From Saprolegnia diclina VS20 (taxonomy: Eukaryota; Oomycota; Saprolegniomycetes; Saprolegniales; Saprolegniaceae), in NCBI RefSeq assembly GCF_000281045.1, contig NW_008246069.1:1196580-1237739 (forward strand): 41,160 bases of DNA. Direction: 5' to 3'. Each line of letters begins with the position of its first letter. The first letter of the stretch is position 1. The notes under the pieces were generated by a model. That model was given only the letters and a program-made list of their open reading frames with translations, did no database searches and was not told the DNA's origin. The position numbers were made by a program, and so were the translations under genes. Positions 18,601-29,362 of this stretch are shown in pieces.

Positions 18601-19276
18601 GGGCTACATCAACTTCAACAGCGCGATCCCGCTCGCGTCGGACGCACGGCGCAGCTACTACCGCGAGCGCGCCGCCCACACGTATGCGCCCTTGGCGTAC
18701 TTTGTCGGGTCGACGCTTGTTGAAGTGCCGTACGCGATGGCGACGGCGGTGCTCTTTACAGTCATCTTTGCGCCGCTCGTGGGCATTGCAGCATCGGCCA
18801 TGGGTCTCTACATGGTGTACGTGTGCCTCATGCTGCTGCTGTACGTGTACATGGGCCAGCTCATGGTGTATGTACTCCCGACGCCGGAGACCGCGATCCT
18901 CCTCGGCATCCTCCTCAACTCGATCTTCTTTCTCTTCTACGGCTTTGTGCCGCCCGCGTCGCAGATTCCAACCTGGTTCCGATGGCTCTTTACGATCACG
19001 CCGCCGCATTACGTCATGGCCCTCTTGGCGGCCGAAGCGTTCGGGCAGTGCACGAGCAGCAACGCCGTGGGCTGTGGTATCATCCACGACGCGCCGTTGG
19101 CGCTGCGCCACGCGATCGGGTCCGACGAAATGACTGTCCGCGACTTTGTCGCGTACGTGTACGACATGCGCACCGACGACCGGACGCGCAACCTCGCCGT
19201 GACGCTCTTGTGCATTCTGTGTGCTCGCCTTCTCGCGCTATGGGCGCTCCAGTGTGTCCAGTACCGAAAGCGATAG
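15608..19276 (+). CDS. Full-length ABCG/PDR-type ABC transporter
   Basis: Single exon, 1222 residues, order NBD1-TMD1-NBD2-TMD2 as in pleiotropic drug resistance transporters. NBD1: Walker A GQPGAGKS (65-72), signature LSGGERKR (157-164), Walker B IVCLDE (177-182), and Q instead of H at the switch (SLLQPTPP), normal for PDR NBD1. NBD2: Walker A GPSGAGKT (676-683), PDR-type signature SVEQMKRLTIGVEL, Walker B FLDEPTSGLD (D800, E801) and switch histidine in TIHQPSAEV. Each TMD has about six hydrophobic helices; NPLAWCTRAI follows TMD1 helix 5. It exports hydrophobic compounds across the plasma membrane. It is shorter than the roughly 1300-1400 typical of oomycete PDRs, mainly because of a short N-terminus; all catalytic parts are present. 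It lies inside the receptor-kinase array. Confidence 0.95.
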   Translation: MVSEHQAATTASGLAVHLAAVAVSAPVPLRSRVKAIMGDSPSARRPILHPMSGTFASGSMTLLLGQPGAGKSSLLKLLSGRLTHVHIDGPITYNGVAMPDAAASAAYVGQRDDHYESLTVTETLAFAAACGAAPIDTMAVVDALGLGTCADTKICELSGGERKRVTFGEMAFGDAPIVCLDEISTGLDSATTHRLVTLLKEVAVASKKTVVVSLLQPTPPVVDLFDSILLLHGGHVLYHGPVVDCEAYFDSIGLVCPPERDLADFLLDLGAPQMTAYCNRPNVPQDGASLASAFRASLLYAPSQPAATSIVPSQTLTVTSPYRALLTRQLRIFLRNTSFVHSRLVTVVVIGVMYATTFYDVDPATPATLMGVVFSTSIFLALGQIATLPSILLARSTYYKHKRSRFFTPLTFVVAQALAPVPFAVLETLICGSLVYWLAGFAASASAFVLFILLLLLTNVTFGAWFGLIGAIAPSLYIADPMALITILVTVVFAGFIVPLQSLPAFLSWIYWLNPLAWCTRAITVGEYTAAKYAQCEHNGINYCEATGATSFGHAQLETLGLPHDAAWVGYGVLFLFGSYLAYVGATILALTYIEYSDGQNHTVVSGVSTTDDYTEAPATPVHTTLNVHAPLHAAPVQTPMTLAFQDISYSIRGGVQLLHNVSGYALPGTITALMGPSGAGKTTLLDVLAGRKTSGSITGCITVNGVPTHSVARYAGYCEQDDVHCDAATFREALHFSALLRQPSEVPATEKMAFADACLALLDMESLADRLIRGASVEQMKRLTIGVELAAAPTILFLDEPTSGLDARSAKIVMDGVRHVASTGRTVVCTIHQPSAEVFSMFDALLLLQHGNTAFFGALGPQSAHLLSYFSTWHKTPSVDVNPATWMLDVLADDRIEYADQFLKSKEHDALVADLASTAVSGLPAPSTGAPLLTQCYLLTLRFFRVYWRTPESLRTRLYIAIGLALLFALVFADVRYETYTGATAAVGMVYITTTYMGYINFNSAIPLASDARRSYYRERAAHTYAPLAYFVGSTLVEVPYAMATAVLFTVIFAPLVGIAASAMGLYMVYVCLMLLLYVYMGQLMVYVLPTPETAILLGILLNSIFFLFYGFVPPASQIPTWFRWLFTITPPHYVMALLAAEAFGQCTSSNAVGCGIIHDAPLALRHAIGSDEMTVRDFVAYVYDMRTDDRTRNLAVTLLCILCARLLALWALQCVQYRKR

Positions 19277-19922
19277 TTGCACTTTGAAAACATGTACTTG
19301 ACACAATAGACAATATTGTGTACATCTACCTCATACACCCTCGTACCGAACACCATCGAAGAACGCTGGTAACATCAGACATCGAAGCCATTTGCCGTCG
19401 GCGCACCAAGAAGAAGCTTCCAGGTCACGGTCGAAACTTGACGGTGGCACGATTCGTTTGGGCGCACGCTTCGCCGATCGTTCGTCGTCGTCGCACCAAG
19501 AACCCAGCGCCGGTTGCATTGCACTACAGTATTACCAAGTGATGCTTCTTTCTTCTCCTTCGTCGCCGTGTACAGTGTACTTGCGCACGAGATTCTCGAC
19601 AAGTAGGCGCTGGAAATGCTGGCGACTGCTGCATTCCAGCAGCAACGAGTGGTCAACACAAAGTTATCGCAAAGGAATACGATGACCGGTCCAGTTGATC
19701 CTATATTCAGAGCCATGCACAAAGGCCCACCGAAGCCGCGCCAAGAGAGGGACTGTCAACGAATCAGGCGCCCGTGTCACCGGTCCCGTGACGCGTGCGA
19801 AACGGCACTTTACCCTTTGTGGCCAATGGCCATTGGCCCAAACAGCTGGGACACGCCAGGTGGCGGTCACGCCGCCACAGAAAGGCGCCGACCAGATTTG
19901 CACCAGTCCCGCAACGCCGCCG
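19277..19922. other. Intergenic between ABC transporter and K2
   Basis: Presumed K2 promoter. It contains the CCAAT palindrome at 19821-19838 and, just upstream, a GTCAC...GTGAC inverted repeat near 19773-19792. No gene is supported; the upstream open frame continuous with K2 exon 1 has no signal-peptide logic. Confidence 0.5.
19821..19838. promoter_or_regulatory. 18-bp perfect palindrome with opposed CCAAT boxes upstream of K2
   Basis: ggccaatggccattggcc equals its own reverse complement and carries CCAAT on both strands, about 85 bp upstream of the K2 start codon. CCAAT is the NF-Y site in eukaryotes. Use as a promoter element is inferred. Confidence 0.4.
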
Positions 19923-22552
19923 ATGCCATCGGGTCGCCGCTTCGTTCTCAACGCTGCGCTGCTGCTCGCCACAGCAGCGAGGGCCTACGACGCCCGGCTG
20001 GACCCTCGCTTCCTCGGCTTTACGAATCGCGTCGTCAACGTCTCGACCTTCACCACCGAGTGCCCGAATGTATCGTTTACGCCCGAGCTCGGTGTCTACG
20101 TCGTGCCCGAGCAGCCCTCGTGCATCATCTATCCCAACGGCACGGTGTGGCGCGGCGCCAACAAGACCGACCTCTTCCAAGTAGCGTCGGGGCCTATCTT
20201 CCCGACCGGCAACTTGAAGAATGCGATTTATGGCGGCATGGACATTGCCTACCTTGATGTGCTGCCCAACAATGTGCCCGTCGTGTACGTACCATCGTCC
20301 TTCGTCGTCAGATGCTCACGCTATCGTAGCGCATTCCAAAATGTTGGCCTCGAAAACGTCAACTACAATCTGGCGCTGGACAAGAACAATTTGCCGCTCG
20401 GCGTCATTTCGCTGTACGACAGCCCCGTCGCTCGCTCACGACTCTAAACGTGAAGTGTGTAGGTATTTGACCAACAACAGCCTCACCAACGCTTCGATGA
20501 ACGTGGGCCGCACCCTCCAAGAACTCTACTTCACTGGCAACGATATCTCGACTGTGCAGCTCCGGGGTGACGGTCTGCGTAAAGTGTATGGCTTTGCTGG
20601 CGCTCGATCTTTTGCTGATCCCATTTTTGTTTCTAGGGCCTTGGACTACAACGCATTGACGCTTCAAAGCTTCAACAAGACGTCCATACCACTGAGTGTT
20701 ACTGACCTGTACGTGCGGCTCAACCGAGTTGCTTTTGATGTGTGAGTTTGTAGCTCGCTGCGCCACAACCCGCTTGGAGCGATGCCCAAAGAGATCTTGT
20801 TGCCATCGCTGACGTCGCTGTACGCTGTCTTTGGGTTTTAGCTGTTTCTGAAAAGTCGTGTAGTGGTTTGACCGACACGTCGCTGACGTCGATCGAGGGC
20901 ATCGAGTGGCCGACCATGCTCTCAACCTTGTACGTGCTTGGTCATATCACCATGGTTTATAATGTGACTAGGTTGCTTGACAACAATAGCATTACCGAAG
21001 TCCGCGCCAATTTTCCACCAACCTTGTCGTTTTTGTACGGTCTTTTTTTCTGACGAATACGGTAATTTGTGCCTCATGCTTGCTGTGAAGGTGGTTGGGC
21101 GGCAACAACATCTCGGCATTCTACGCCAACGCGTCACAGTTTGCACTCCTCAACGCGACCCTCAACGAGTCCCAACTCCCGCCGAGCTATGAATACCTTG
21201 CGTATCGCTACGGCAACAAGACCAAGGTGTACCCTGTCTTCACCTCCATCTCGGCCAGTGGCTGCCGCGGGCACTTTCGTGTCGAGCTCCTCCTCAACAA
21301 GTACCCGATCTGCGTGACGCAGGGTGACGACGGCCACGGCCGCATGCACTTGAGCGTCGCGGTCGTCGCTCTTTTGATCGCGCTGGCGGTCGTGCTCACG
21401 GCCACCGGTGTCTGTTGCTGCGTTCGGAAGCGCGACAAGCGCCAGCGCGCGGCCGCCTCCAAGTGGTACGACGACGACACCAATTTCTTTGCGATCGCCG
21501 ACTCGACACGGCTCTACTACGACGTGCGGTTTGACGAAGCGCTGAAAGAATACCGCATCCCGGTCGACGACCTCGAGCGCGATATCGTCTTGGCCAAAGG
21601 CGGCTTTGGTGTCGTCTACAAGGCAACGCTCCACAACACTACGCCGGTCGCGATGAAGCGCATGCTGCCCACCGTGCTTGACAGTCCGCAAGCGATCGAT
21701 GAATTTATGCACGAGATTCAGCTCTACGCGCAGCTGCAGCACCCCAAAGTCGTCCAGTTCATCGGGATGGCGTGGTCGACGCTCGCCAACATCTCGATGG
21801 TCACCGAGTTCATGCCGCACGGTGATGCGTGGACCTTGGTCGAGGCCAACAAGGATGTGGTCACGTCGTGGCTGCTGCCGATGCGGCAGCCGAGCGACGA
21901 AAAACCGAGCCGACGCCTGCGCAAGCACACGGCGTCGACCCAGAGCAGCAACGGCAGCGAAGCCGCTTTGGACTCGGCGCCACTGCACACGGAGCCGCGA
22001 TTCGGCACGTCCCGGCTCTCGATTGTACGGGACGTGGTTGAAGCGCTCGAGTACCTCCACAGCTTTCCAACGCCCGTGATCCACCGCGACATCAAGGCCC
22101 GGAATATCCTGTTGGGACCCGAGTACGAAGCCAAGCTGACCGACTTTGGCACGAGCCGCCTCCGCGTCGACGAGCTCACGATGACGGCTGAGATCGGCAC
22201 GTCGGCGTGGATCGCCCCCGAAGTTTTGATGGGCGTTCGGTACACGGAGAAGGCCGACATTTACTCCTTTGGCGTGCTCATGGCCGAGCTCGATACGGGT
22301 GTCGTGCCGTACTCGGAGGTGTATCTCGAGCCGGGCAGCACGTTGACTCTGGCGCGGGCGCGGATCGCGATGCTCGTCGCCAGCGGGGAGCTCTCGCCGA
22401 CGTTCACTGAGACGTGCCCGCGTCAAGTGGTCTATGTCGCTCGCAAATGCTTGTCCCACGACCCGTCCGAACGCCCGACAGCGCGCGAGCTGCGCCACTT
22501 GCTCCACCAAGCGCACTTAGCACTCCTTCTCGCCGCTGTCGACGACGACTAG
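19923..22552 (+). CDS. LRR receptor kinase K2 (TKL-like), array member 2
   Basis: Eight exons: 19923-20284, 20330-20413, 20463-20585, 20637-20708, 20754-20819, 20864-20929, 20972-21034 and 21091-22552; 765 residues. The start is set by the signal peptide MPSGRRFVLNAALLLATAARA. The cap contains STFTTECPNVSF and YPNGTVWRGANKTD. The 123-nt exon 3 carries two LRR units (LYLTNNSLTN and LYFTGNDISTV), so one intron is lost, as in K3. A TM helix lies around 21350-21420, then the kinase: GGFGVVYKA, VAMKRM, HRDIKARN, LTDFGTSR and IAPEVLMG. A variable Ser/Thr-rich loop sits between the hinge and helix E (about 21880-22010). Exon boundaries are inferred from GT-AG sites, conserved phase 2 and LRR periodicity; the 21035-21090 acceptor (GAAG) is the least certain. 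Confidence 0.87.
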
Positions 22553-22882
22553 GAAGACGATAGTTTATGTTATTTATCTAATGTGACGGCTACAAGTTAG
22601 TGAGCAGCGAGGAAGCTGGGACAGGACAGGACAAGATGTCGTTCCTTGCTACTGCAAGATTCAAAAAGCAGCAAGGAGTAGCTTGTTGTGATGTAGTACT
22701 TTTTTTCGAAGCCGACACGATCAGAACGCTACGGAGGGCCGACTGAAAGAACCAGGAGGGCCAGTTGCATCGCTGGTTGCAGCGACAGCATCCTACTGCG
22801 GCCAGTAGATATCTGCGCTTGACGAGAAGCGATCGCAGTCAAGATAACACACTGCAATCTGAGATGATCTTGTCAACGTGCA

Positions 22883-22914
22883 AAGTGCACCTAATTCCAA
22901 ACTCAGGTGCACTT
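22883..22914. repeat. Hairpin, 10-bp perfect stem, 12-nt loop
   Basis: aagtgcacct (22883-22892) pairs with aggtgcactt (22905-22914). The stem core AGGTGC is shared with the hairpin at 23181-23222. Function unknown. Confidence 0.6.
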
Positions 22915-23180
22915 CAGTGACGTTGCTGCCGACCATCTGGTGGCACGACCGGATTGCAGCCGGGGAGGCTAAAAACACCCCACAACTATCGCCTGTCGCC
23001 CTACACTGTACTGCGCATGTCCATGGCCGCGATACGAGTAGCCGCCAACCACTGTGGACAGATCGGTTCTCACTCTTGGCGTGCATCGCAGCGGCGTCTC
23101 TTGCTTCGTAGAGCCTTGCCTGGGACAGCCAACTGCATCTATTCCCCAATGCGTTGGGTGTTTTTACGCATGGGTTGGAA

Positions 23181-23222
23181 CCAGGTGCGTCTTTTACTTT
23201 GCACTGGGAGAAACGCACCTGG
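23181..23222. repeat. Hairpin, 10-bp perfect stem, 22-nt loop
   Basis: ccaggtgcgt (23181-23190) pairs with acgcacctgg (23213-23222), about 220 bp upstream of the K3 start. It is related in stem sequence to the hairpin at 22883. Confidence 0.6.
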
Positions 23223-23439
23223 TAGACAGGCGGTCCATGCGGTTCCGTGACTTGGTTTTTCACGGATGACGGCCCGAGGCGCCAACCAATGCGAAGCAAT
23301 GATGTCGTCTCGTGTCACTCGACGGCCCTGCCATCTGAGCAGCAGCTGACCAGATCCCACGCTGGCTCGGTGAAGGTAACTCACTCGCCCAGCAGGCGTA
23401 AGTACCGGTGCAGCGGCCAACCACAGCGAACGCGACCTC

Positions 23440-26081
23440 ATGCGGCCTCGGACGACGGCGCTTGCCGTCCTGCTACTCGTCGCGGCCATCGCAGCCTACG
23501 ATCTCGGCTCGGACCCGCGCCTCGCGTCCGGCCCCGGCCGCCGCGTCGCCGCCTCGACGTTCACGACCGACTGTGCCGGCGTGAGCTTCCGCACCGACGA
23601 CGACTTTGTGCTGCCCGACCAGCCGTCCTGCGTCTACTACCCGAACGGCACTGTGTGGCGCGGCGCCAACAAGACCGACCTCTTCTACTTTGAGAAGGAA
23701 AAGGTCAACCGCACGGGCAACATCAAGAACGCCATCTACGGCGGCATGCAGATCGACGTGCTTGGGATGCTGCCCACCAAAACGCCCATCGTGTAGGCCT
23801 TTGCAGCACACGTCGGCGCGAGTTCTAATGTGGTGTAGCGTCCTCGACGGTGTCGGTCTTCGGTCGCTCAACACGTCGCTGGACGGGAGCCTCACCGCCC
23901 GCATCGCGAACGGCGTCCTGGCCTTGTACGTTCCCTAATACACAATAGAGGGACGCAACACTCATGCTGCGTAGGTATCTCTGGAACAACCAGTTGACCG
24001 AGATCAATACGACATTCAACGAAAACCTCCAGGAGCTCTACCTCGCCAACAACTCGATTTCATCGCTTTCGATTCGATCCCCCAGCCTCATCTCTCTGTA
24101 CGACGACGCTGCGATGACTAAGAACTCATTTTTGTCTGTAGCGACATGCGCAACAATGTGTTGACGGATGCAGCCTTTGCCCTTGGCCGCGTCAACCTGC
24201 CACCGAGTCTGAGCTTGCTGTACGCGCGCGTCTCTAAGGTCTCTCACGCTTACACAAGTTGTCTAGGGCGCTCGATAACAACAGTCTCTCGGCTGTGCCG
24301 CCGCTGCCACCGCTCGTTTCGGCCGTGTATGTCGTTACCACTGCCGCTCCGCATGCTCACGCCCTCTCTGTTTGGTCTAGTGCACTGGGCTACAACAACA
24401 TTTCGTCAATTGCCAGCGTTGCGTGGCCCTCGACCCTTCGCAGCCTGTACGCCCTCTGTCGTTGTTGTGATGCTGAAGGGGTGCATAGGGTGCTCAACGA
24501 CAACAAGCTCACCGAGGTCGTCTCAAACTTCCCACCCATGCTTCGCATCCTGTACGTTGCCTTGTCCATTCTATCGTGCCTGACGCAGTCGGCTCGCTTA
24601 GGTCGTTTGCCGGCAACCGCCTCACGGCATTCTACGCCAACGAGTCGCAGTACGAGCTCCTCTCGCAAGTCAACGAGTCGGCGACGATACCCGGCTACGA
24701 TATTCCCAAGCTCTTCACGACCCTCACCAACGCCTCGTGTGTCGGGCACAAGGAGACCCGGTTGCTCTTTGGTGTCTACCCGATCTGCATTTTACCCGAT
24801 ACGCCCAGTGTCTTGGCGGCCACCGCTGCCGAACGCGTGAGCTGGGGCTTGCTCACCGCCTTGCTACTGCTGGTGATTGCACTCACGGCCGCGGTCGCGT
24901 ACACGGTCTTGCGACGGTGCCACCCGCCGGCGCGCAAGTGGTACGACGATGACGCGCACTTTTTCGCGATCGCCGACTCGACGCGCCTCGGCTACGACGT
25001 GCGGTTTGACCACGCGCTCCAAGAGTTTCGCATCCCGGTCGACGACCTCGAGCGCGATATCGTCTTGGCCAAAGGCGGCTTTGGCGTCGTCTACAAGGCT
25101 ACGCTCCGACGGACTACGCCGGTCGCGATGAAGCGCATGCTGCCGGCCGTGCTCGACAGTCCGCAAGCGATCGATGAGTTCATGCACGAGATTCGGCTCT
25201 ACGCGCAGCTGCAGCACCCCAAAGTCGTCCAGTTCATCGGGATGGCGTGGTCGACGCTCGCCAACATCTCGATGGTCACCGAGTTTATGCCGCACGGTGA
25301 TGCGTGGGCGCTGGTCGAGGCCAACAAGGACGTGGTCACGTCGTGGTTTGAAGCTATGGTCGCTGGAGGTCAGGCGACGACCGCGATCAATTCTGTCTCA
25401 AGACGGCACACAGCGTCGTCGTCGACGGCCGACGCGTCGTATGTGGTCACGATGCCAAGCTCCAACGACTCGAGCGTGCACGCGCTCCCGGGCGCGTCCC
25501 GCTTTGCCATCATCAGTGACGTCGTCGATGCGATGGTGTATCTGCACAGCTTTCCGACGCCCGTGATCCACCGCGACATCAAAGCCCGCAACGTGCTCCT
25601 AGGACCGCACTACGAAGCCAAGTTGACCGACTTTGGCACGAGCCGCCTCCGCGTCGACGACCTCACGATGACGGCTGAGATTGGCACGTCGGCGTGGATC
25701 GCCCCCGAGGTTCTCAAGGGTGTCCGGTACACGGAGAAGGCCGACATTTACTCATTTGGGGTGCTCATGGCCGAGCTCGACACCGCTGAAGTCCCGTACT
25801 CGAACGTCTACTTGGAGCCTGGCTGTACGCTGGCACTCGCCCGCGCGCGGATCGCGATGCTGGTCGCGACCGGCGACTTGGTGCCAACGTTTACGGACGC
25901 GTGCCCGTCCGGTATCGTAGCGATCGCCCAGCGGTGCCTCGCCCACGACCCGGCGCTCCGGCCGACAGCAGCCGAGCTGGCGCTCTTACTGCGGCAGTAC
26001 CACCCCGAGAAGCACGGTAGTTTTGATGCGGTGTTAGAGCCGTGCCACGAGTCGGTCGAGCCGAGGCTTGATGGGGTCTAG
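23440..26081 (+). CDS. LRR receptor kinase K3 (TKL-like), array member 3
   Basis: Eight exons: 23440-23792, 23839-23925, 23975-24097, 24142-24219, 24267-24326, 24381-24446, 24489-24551 and 24602-26081; 769 residues. Signal peptide MRPRTTALAVLLLVAAIAA, then a cap with STFTTDCAGVSF and YPNGTVWRGANKTD. LRR exons read L-x-L-x-x-N-x-L and end in a Leu or Val codon split by the donor (ct|gtacg). The last exon holds LRR 7, a Cys-flanked stalk (SCVGHKETRLLFGVYPIC), a TM helix (about residues 357-380) and the kinase (Gly loop about 434, Lys about 454, HRDIKARN, DFG, APE). The N-lobe DNA is close to K2 and the activation-segment DNA close to K1, suggesting gene conversion. Introns are 42-54 nt. Confidence 0.9.
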
Positions 26082-26809
26082 GGTTGTCGTTTCGCGTCGA
26101 TGTCGTAATGTAATAGAAGTTGGTTTTCATGGTATACTCGTCTTGGTTTAGGACTAGGGGAGCTCCTGTACGACAATCTCGACCAGAGCGCTAGACAAGA
26201 GCATATAATGAATCCAACCCTTGTCCTAGAGTAGTCAAAAGTACTTGAGGCTCTACTAGAGTACTAGCGCGACCAGTAGAGCAACTAATATTTATACTGC
26301 CACCAGTGCTATCGGTCGTACACTGGTGAACAGTCATGCCAACGTGCGTAGCGTTGGAATTGACCATTCCTTGATCTTTGGTTGTCGTAGTTAGTATGCG
26401 TGCAGGGCGGACCAACCTCGTGGCGCCACTGCTTGTGGCGCCGCGTTACCAGCACCACGCGCGCTGCAAGATGCACTGCAAAATGCTTATGCGCTGCCAT
26501 CTACCACACCTTTTGCTATTCATGAAGGAACCCATGGAGCCATAATCATCAACCGTGGGTGCTTGGAGGTACAGCCACCGAGCCAGCGCAGTAGTGCGAT
26601 ACCTGGAGCTGCTGCGGTGCGCGAACACCGTCCCGTGACCGCCAGCAAACGCTTTGGCGATCGATGATTGGTCGATTTTGAAATTGCCGCCCGTAGACGC
26701 GCCACCGCTTGTCACGGGACGTGCGCGCGCGACACCGCCTTTAGCAGGTGCCGATTCGTGGCTTGTCGCAGGCGCCACCGCGATACCATCGCGCCCACCT
26801 TTCATTTGC
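26082..26809. other. Intergenic between K3 and K4
   Basis: Lower-GC spacer of 728 bp. Frames on either strand lack recognisable domains. No RNA gene or clear repeat seen. Confidence 0.5.
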
Positions 26810-29362
26810 ATGCAGTGGGCGCACTCTCTGCTGCTGCTCATCGCCGCCGCCACCGCCGCGGACGACATTCGCCTAGGTGCGCGGAATGCGACCAACAGCA
26901 TCGCACATGTGACCGAGGCGACGTTCACGACGCAGTGTGACGGCGTCACCTTCCGACCCGACCCGAGCTTCGTCGAGCCCGACCAGCGCTCGTGTGTCGT
27001 GTATCCCAACGGCACTGTCTGGCGCGGCGCCAACAAGACAACGGCGTCCATTTTTCGGGAAAAAACCGGCAACATCAAAAACACCGTCACGGCCGGCTCC
27101 CTGCACATTGACTACGTGGCGTTCCTCCCCAACCAAGCGCCCGTCACGTACGATCATGGCACACCTATCGTTTCTTATCTGTGCGAATATGACTAGGGTC
27201 CTTGCGAACCTCGGCATCTCGCGTCTCAACACGTCGCTGCGCCGCGACAGCGAAGGCATCCGACTCGAGACCGCCGCGCTGTACGCAGATAATACTATGT
27301 AAGTAGGCGGTGGGACTCATGTACAATGGTCTACTAGATACGTGCCCGACAATCAGATTACCGATCTTAGCGTTACGTTTGCCAGCGCCATGCTGCTGCT
27401 GTACGTTGCGTGCTGACACGATCGACGACGCTACGACGTGTGCGTAGGGATGCCCGGAACAACCAAGTGACACGCGTCAACCTCAACGCGTCGGGCCTCA
27501 CGACATTGTACGTTGGAGTGGTTGAGGTTACCTTTTTTGAAATAGAAGTAGGTGGCTCAGTGGCAACCCCCTTACCGAAACGGCGTTTGAGGCGAGCCCG
27601 TTGCCACCGTCGCTCGTTGAAATGTTCGTCGCCCACGCCTCCTTCCAGCGAAATACACTCATATGTACTATAGAACCATGAGCTACACCAAGCTCACGTC
27701 GGTGCCAACAGGAGTCTTGTTGCCATCGCTCCAGCGCTTGTATGTCGTCGCGTCCACAGCACCCCCTTTTCTAAACGACGATACTACGTAGGCGTGCCAG
27801 CAACAACTCGATCAGCACCATCAAGGACATTCATTGGCCACCAGGCATGACGGAGATCACGCTCGAAAACAACTCAATTTCGACCATCATTGCCAACTTT
27901 CCAGCCACCCTAACCACCCTGTACGGTCGGCGTTTCGATGTGGTGGCTCTGCCACGATCCACGTATCGGAAACACTCACGTCGTATCGCTTAGGGGCTTG
28001 TTTGGCAACCCGATCACGGCCATTTATGCCAACGCGTCACAGTTTGAGATTCTTCAAAAGCTCTCCAACTGGGCAGGATCAAGTGATATGCGGCCGGTCC
28101 TCGGTTCGACCCTCGGTGGCGCCGACTGCCACGGCCACATTGGTGTCCAGTACATCACTCCTCGCATTGGTATTTGCATTCTCGGCAACGACAAGGCGGC
28201 GTCGCTCTCGACCGTCGTCGGTGTCGGCATCGGCGTCTTTATCTTTGTGCTCCTCAGTCTTCTCGCGGTCATCCGGCTTCGTCGCGCCAAGAAGAAGTCG
28301 ACCCAGTGGTGGTACCACGAGACCGACGACCCGATGCCAGTCGACGTTGTCGAAACGTCTCGGCTTCAGCACGACGCGCGCTTTGACGACCAGCTCCAGC
28401 AGGTGCGCATCCCGGTCACGGACCTCCAGCGCGACGTCGTGTTGGCCCGCGGTGGCTTTGGCGTCGTGTACCTTGGCACGCTCCGAAAGAAGGAGAAGGT
28501 GGCCATGAAGCGACTTCTGCCCAATTTCATGGCGAGCGCCCGCGCGATTGACGAATTTTTGCACGAAATCCGCCTCTACTCGTCGTTGAGTCATGCCCAC
28601 ATTGTCGGCTTCAAGGGCGTCACGTGGAGCAACGTCCGCAACATCACGATCGTCATGGAATACATGCCGTACAGCGACGTGTGGAGTCTCCTCCTCAAGA
28701 ACAAGTGGGTCACGTCCTGGTTCACCAAGATGCAGCACGATGCGATGCGGGGCCGGACGACCATGGGCATGGTCAAGGGCCCCGAGTTTGGCGTCTCGAA
28801 GCTCGACGTGGCAAAAGCGATTGCGAGTGCACTCACGTACCTCCACGGCCTCGAGACGCCCGTGATCCACCGCGATCTCAAGACGCGCAATGTGCTCTTG
28901 GGCGCGCACTACGAAGCCAAGTTGACCGACTTTGGCACGAGCCGGTTCCGGGCCGACGACCTCACGATGACGGCCGAGATTGGCACGGCGGCGTGGATCG
29001 CCCCCGAAGTGTTGAAGGGCGTGCGGTACACGGAGAAGGCTGACATTTACTCGTTTGGCGTCATGATGTCGGAGCTCGATACGACCGAAATTCCGTACGC
29101 CAACCTCTTTTTGGAGCCGGGGTCGACGCTGACTTTGGCGCGAACGCGGATTGCGATGCTCGTCGTGAACGGCGAGCTCCGCCCACGTTTTCGCGCCCAG
29201 TGCCCAAACAAGATTGCGCGCGTCGCGCGGCGGTGTCTGGCGTTTGACCCGGCGCAGCGACCGACTGCGACCGAGCTTTTGGCGCTGCTTTCCGAGTGCA
29301 TGCCGCCGCGCAACGACGAGAGCGGCAGCCTTTTCTCATCCGACTTTTTGCGCGGCCATTGA
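26810..29362 (+). CDS. LRR receptor kinase K4 (TKL-like), array member 4
   Basis: Eight exons: 26810-27147, 27197-27280, 27338-27400, 27448-27507, 27552-27623, 27674-27739, 27792-27920 and 27994-29362; 726 residues. Signal peptide MQWAHSLLLLIAAATA. The cap has ATFTTQCDGVTF and YPNGTVWRGANKT. The 129-nt exon 7 contains two LRR units (NNSISTIKDI and ENNSISTIIANF) that are separate exons in the other four genes, so this intron was lost here only. The donor of intron 5 is GTTCGT rather than GTACG. The kinase differs from the others in HRDLKTRN (others HRDIKARN), has the shortest loop before helix E, and ends in ALLSECMPPRNDESGS. All key kinase residues are present. Confidence 0.88.

Larger units (their letters stand above)
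22553..23439. other. Intergenic between K2 and K3
   Basis: 887 bp without a recognisable gene. It holds two 10-bp hairpins (22883-22914 and 23181-23222) with related stems. Confidence 0.5.

Noticed and set aside
19695-19922. Upstream in-frame extension of K2
   Set aside because: It would bury the clear signal peptide that starts at 19923.
21134-22516. 460-codon antisense frame over the K2 kinase
   Set aside because: Same antisense composition effect; equivalent shadows appear over K1, K3, K4 and K5.
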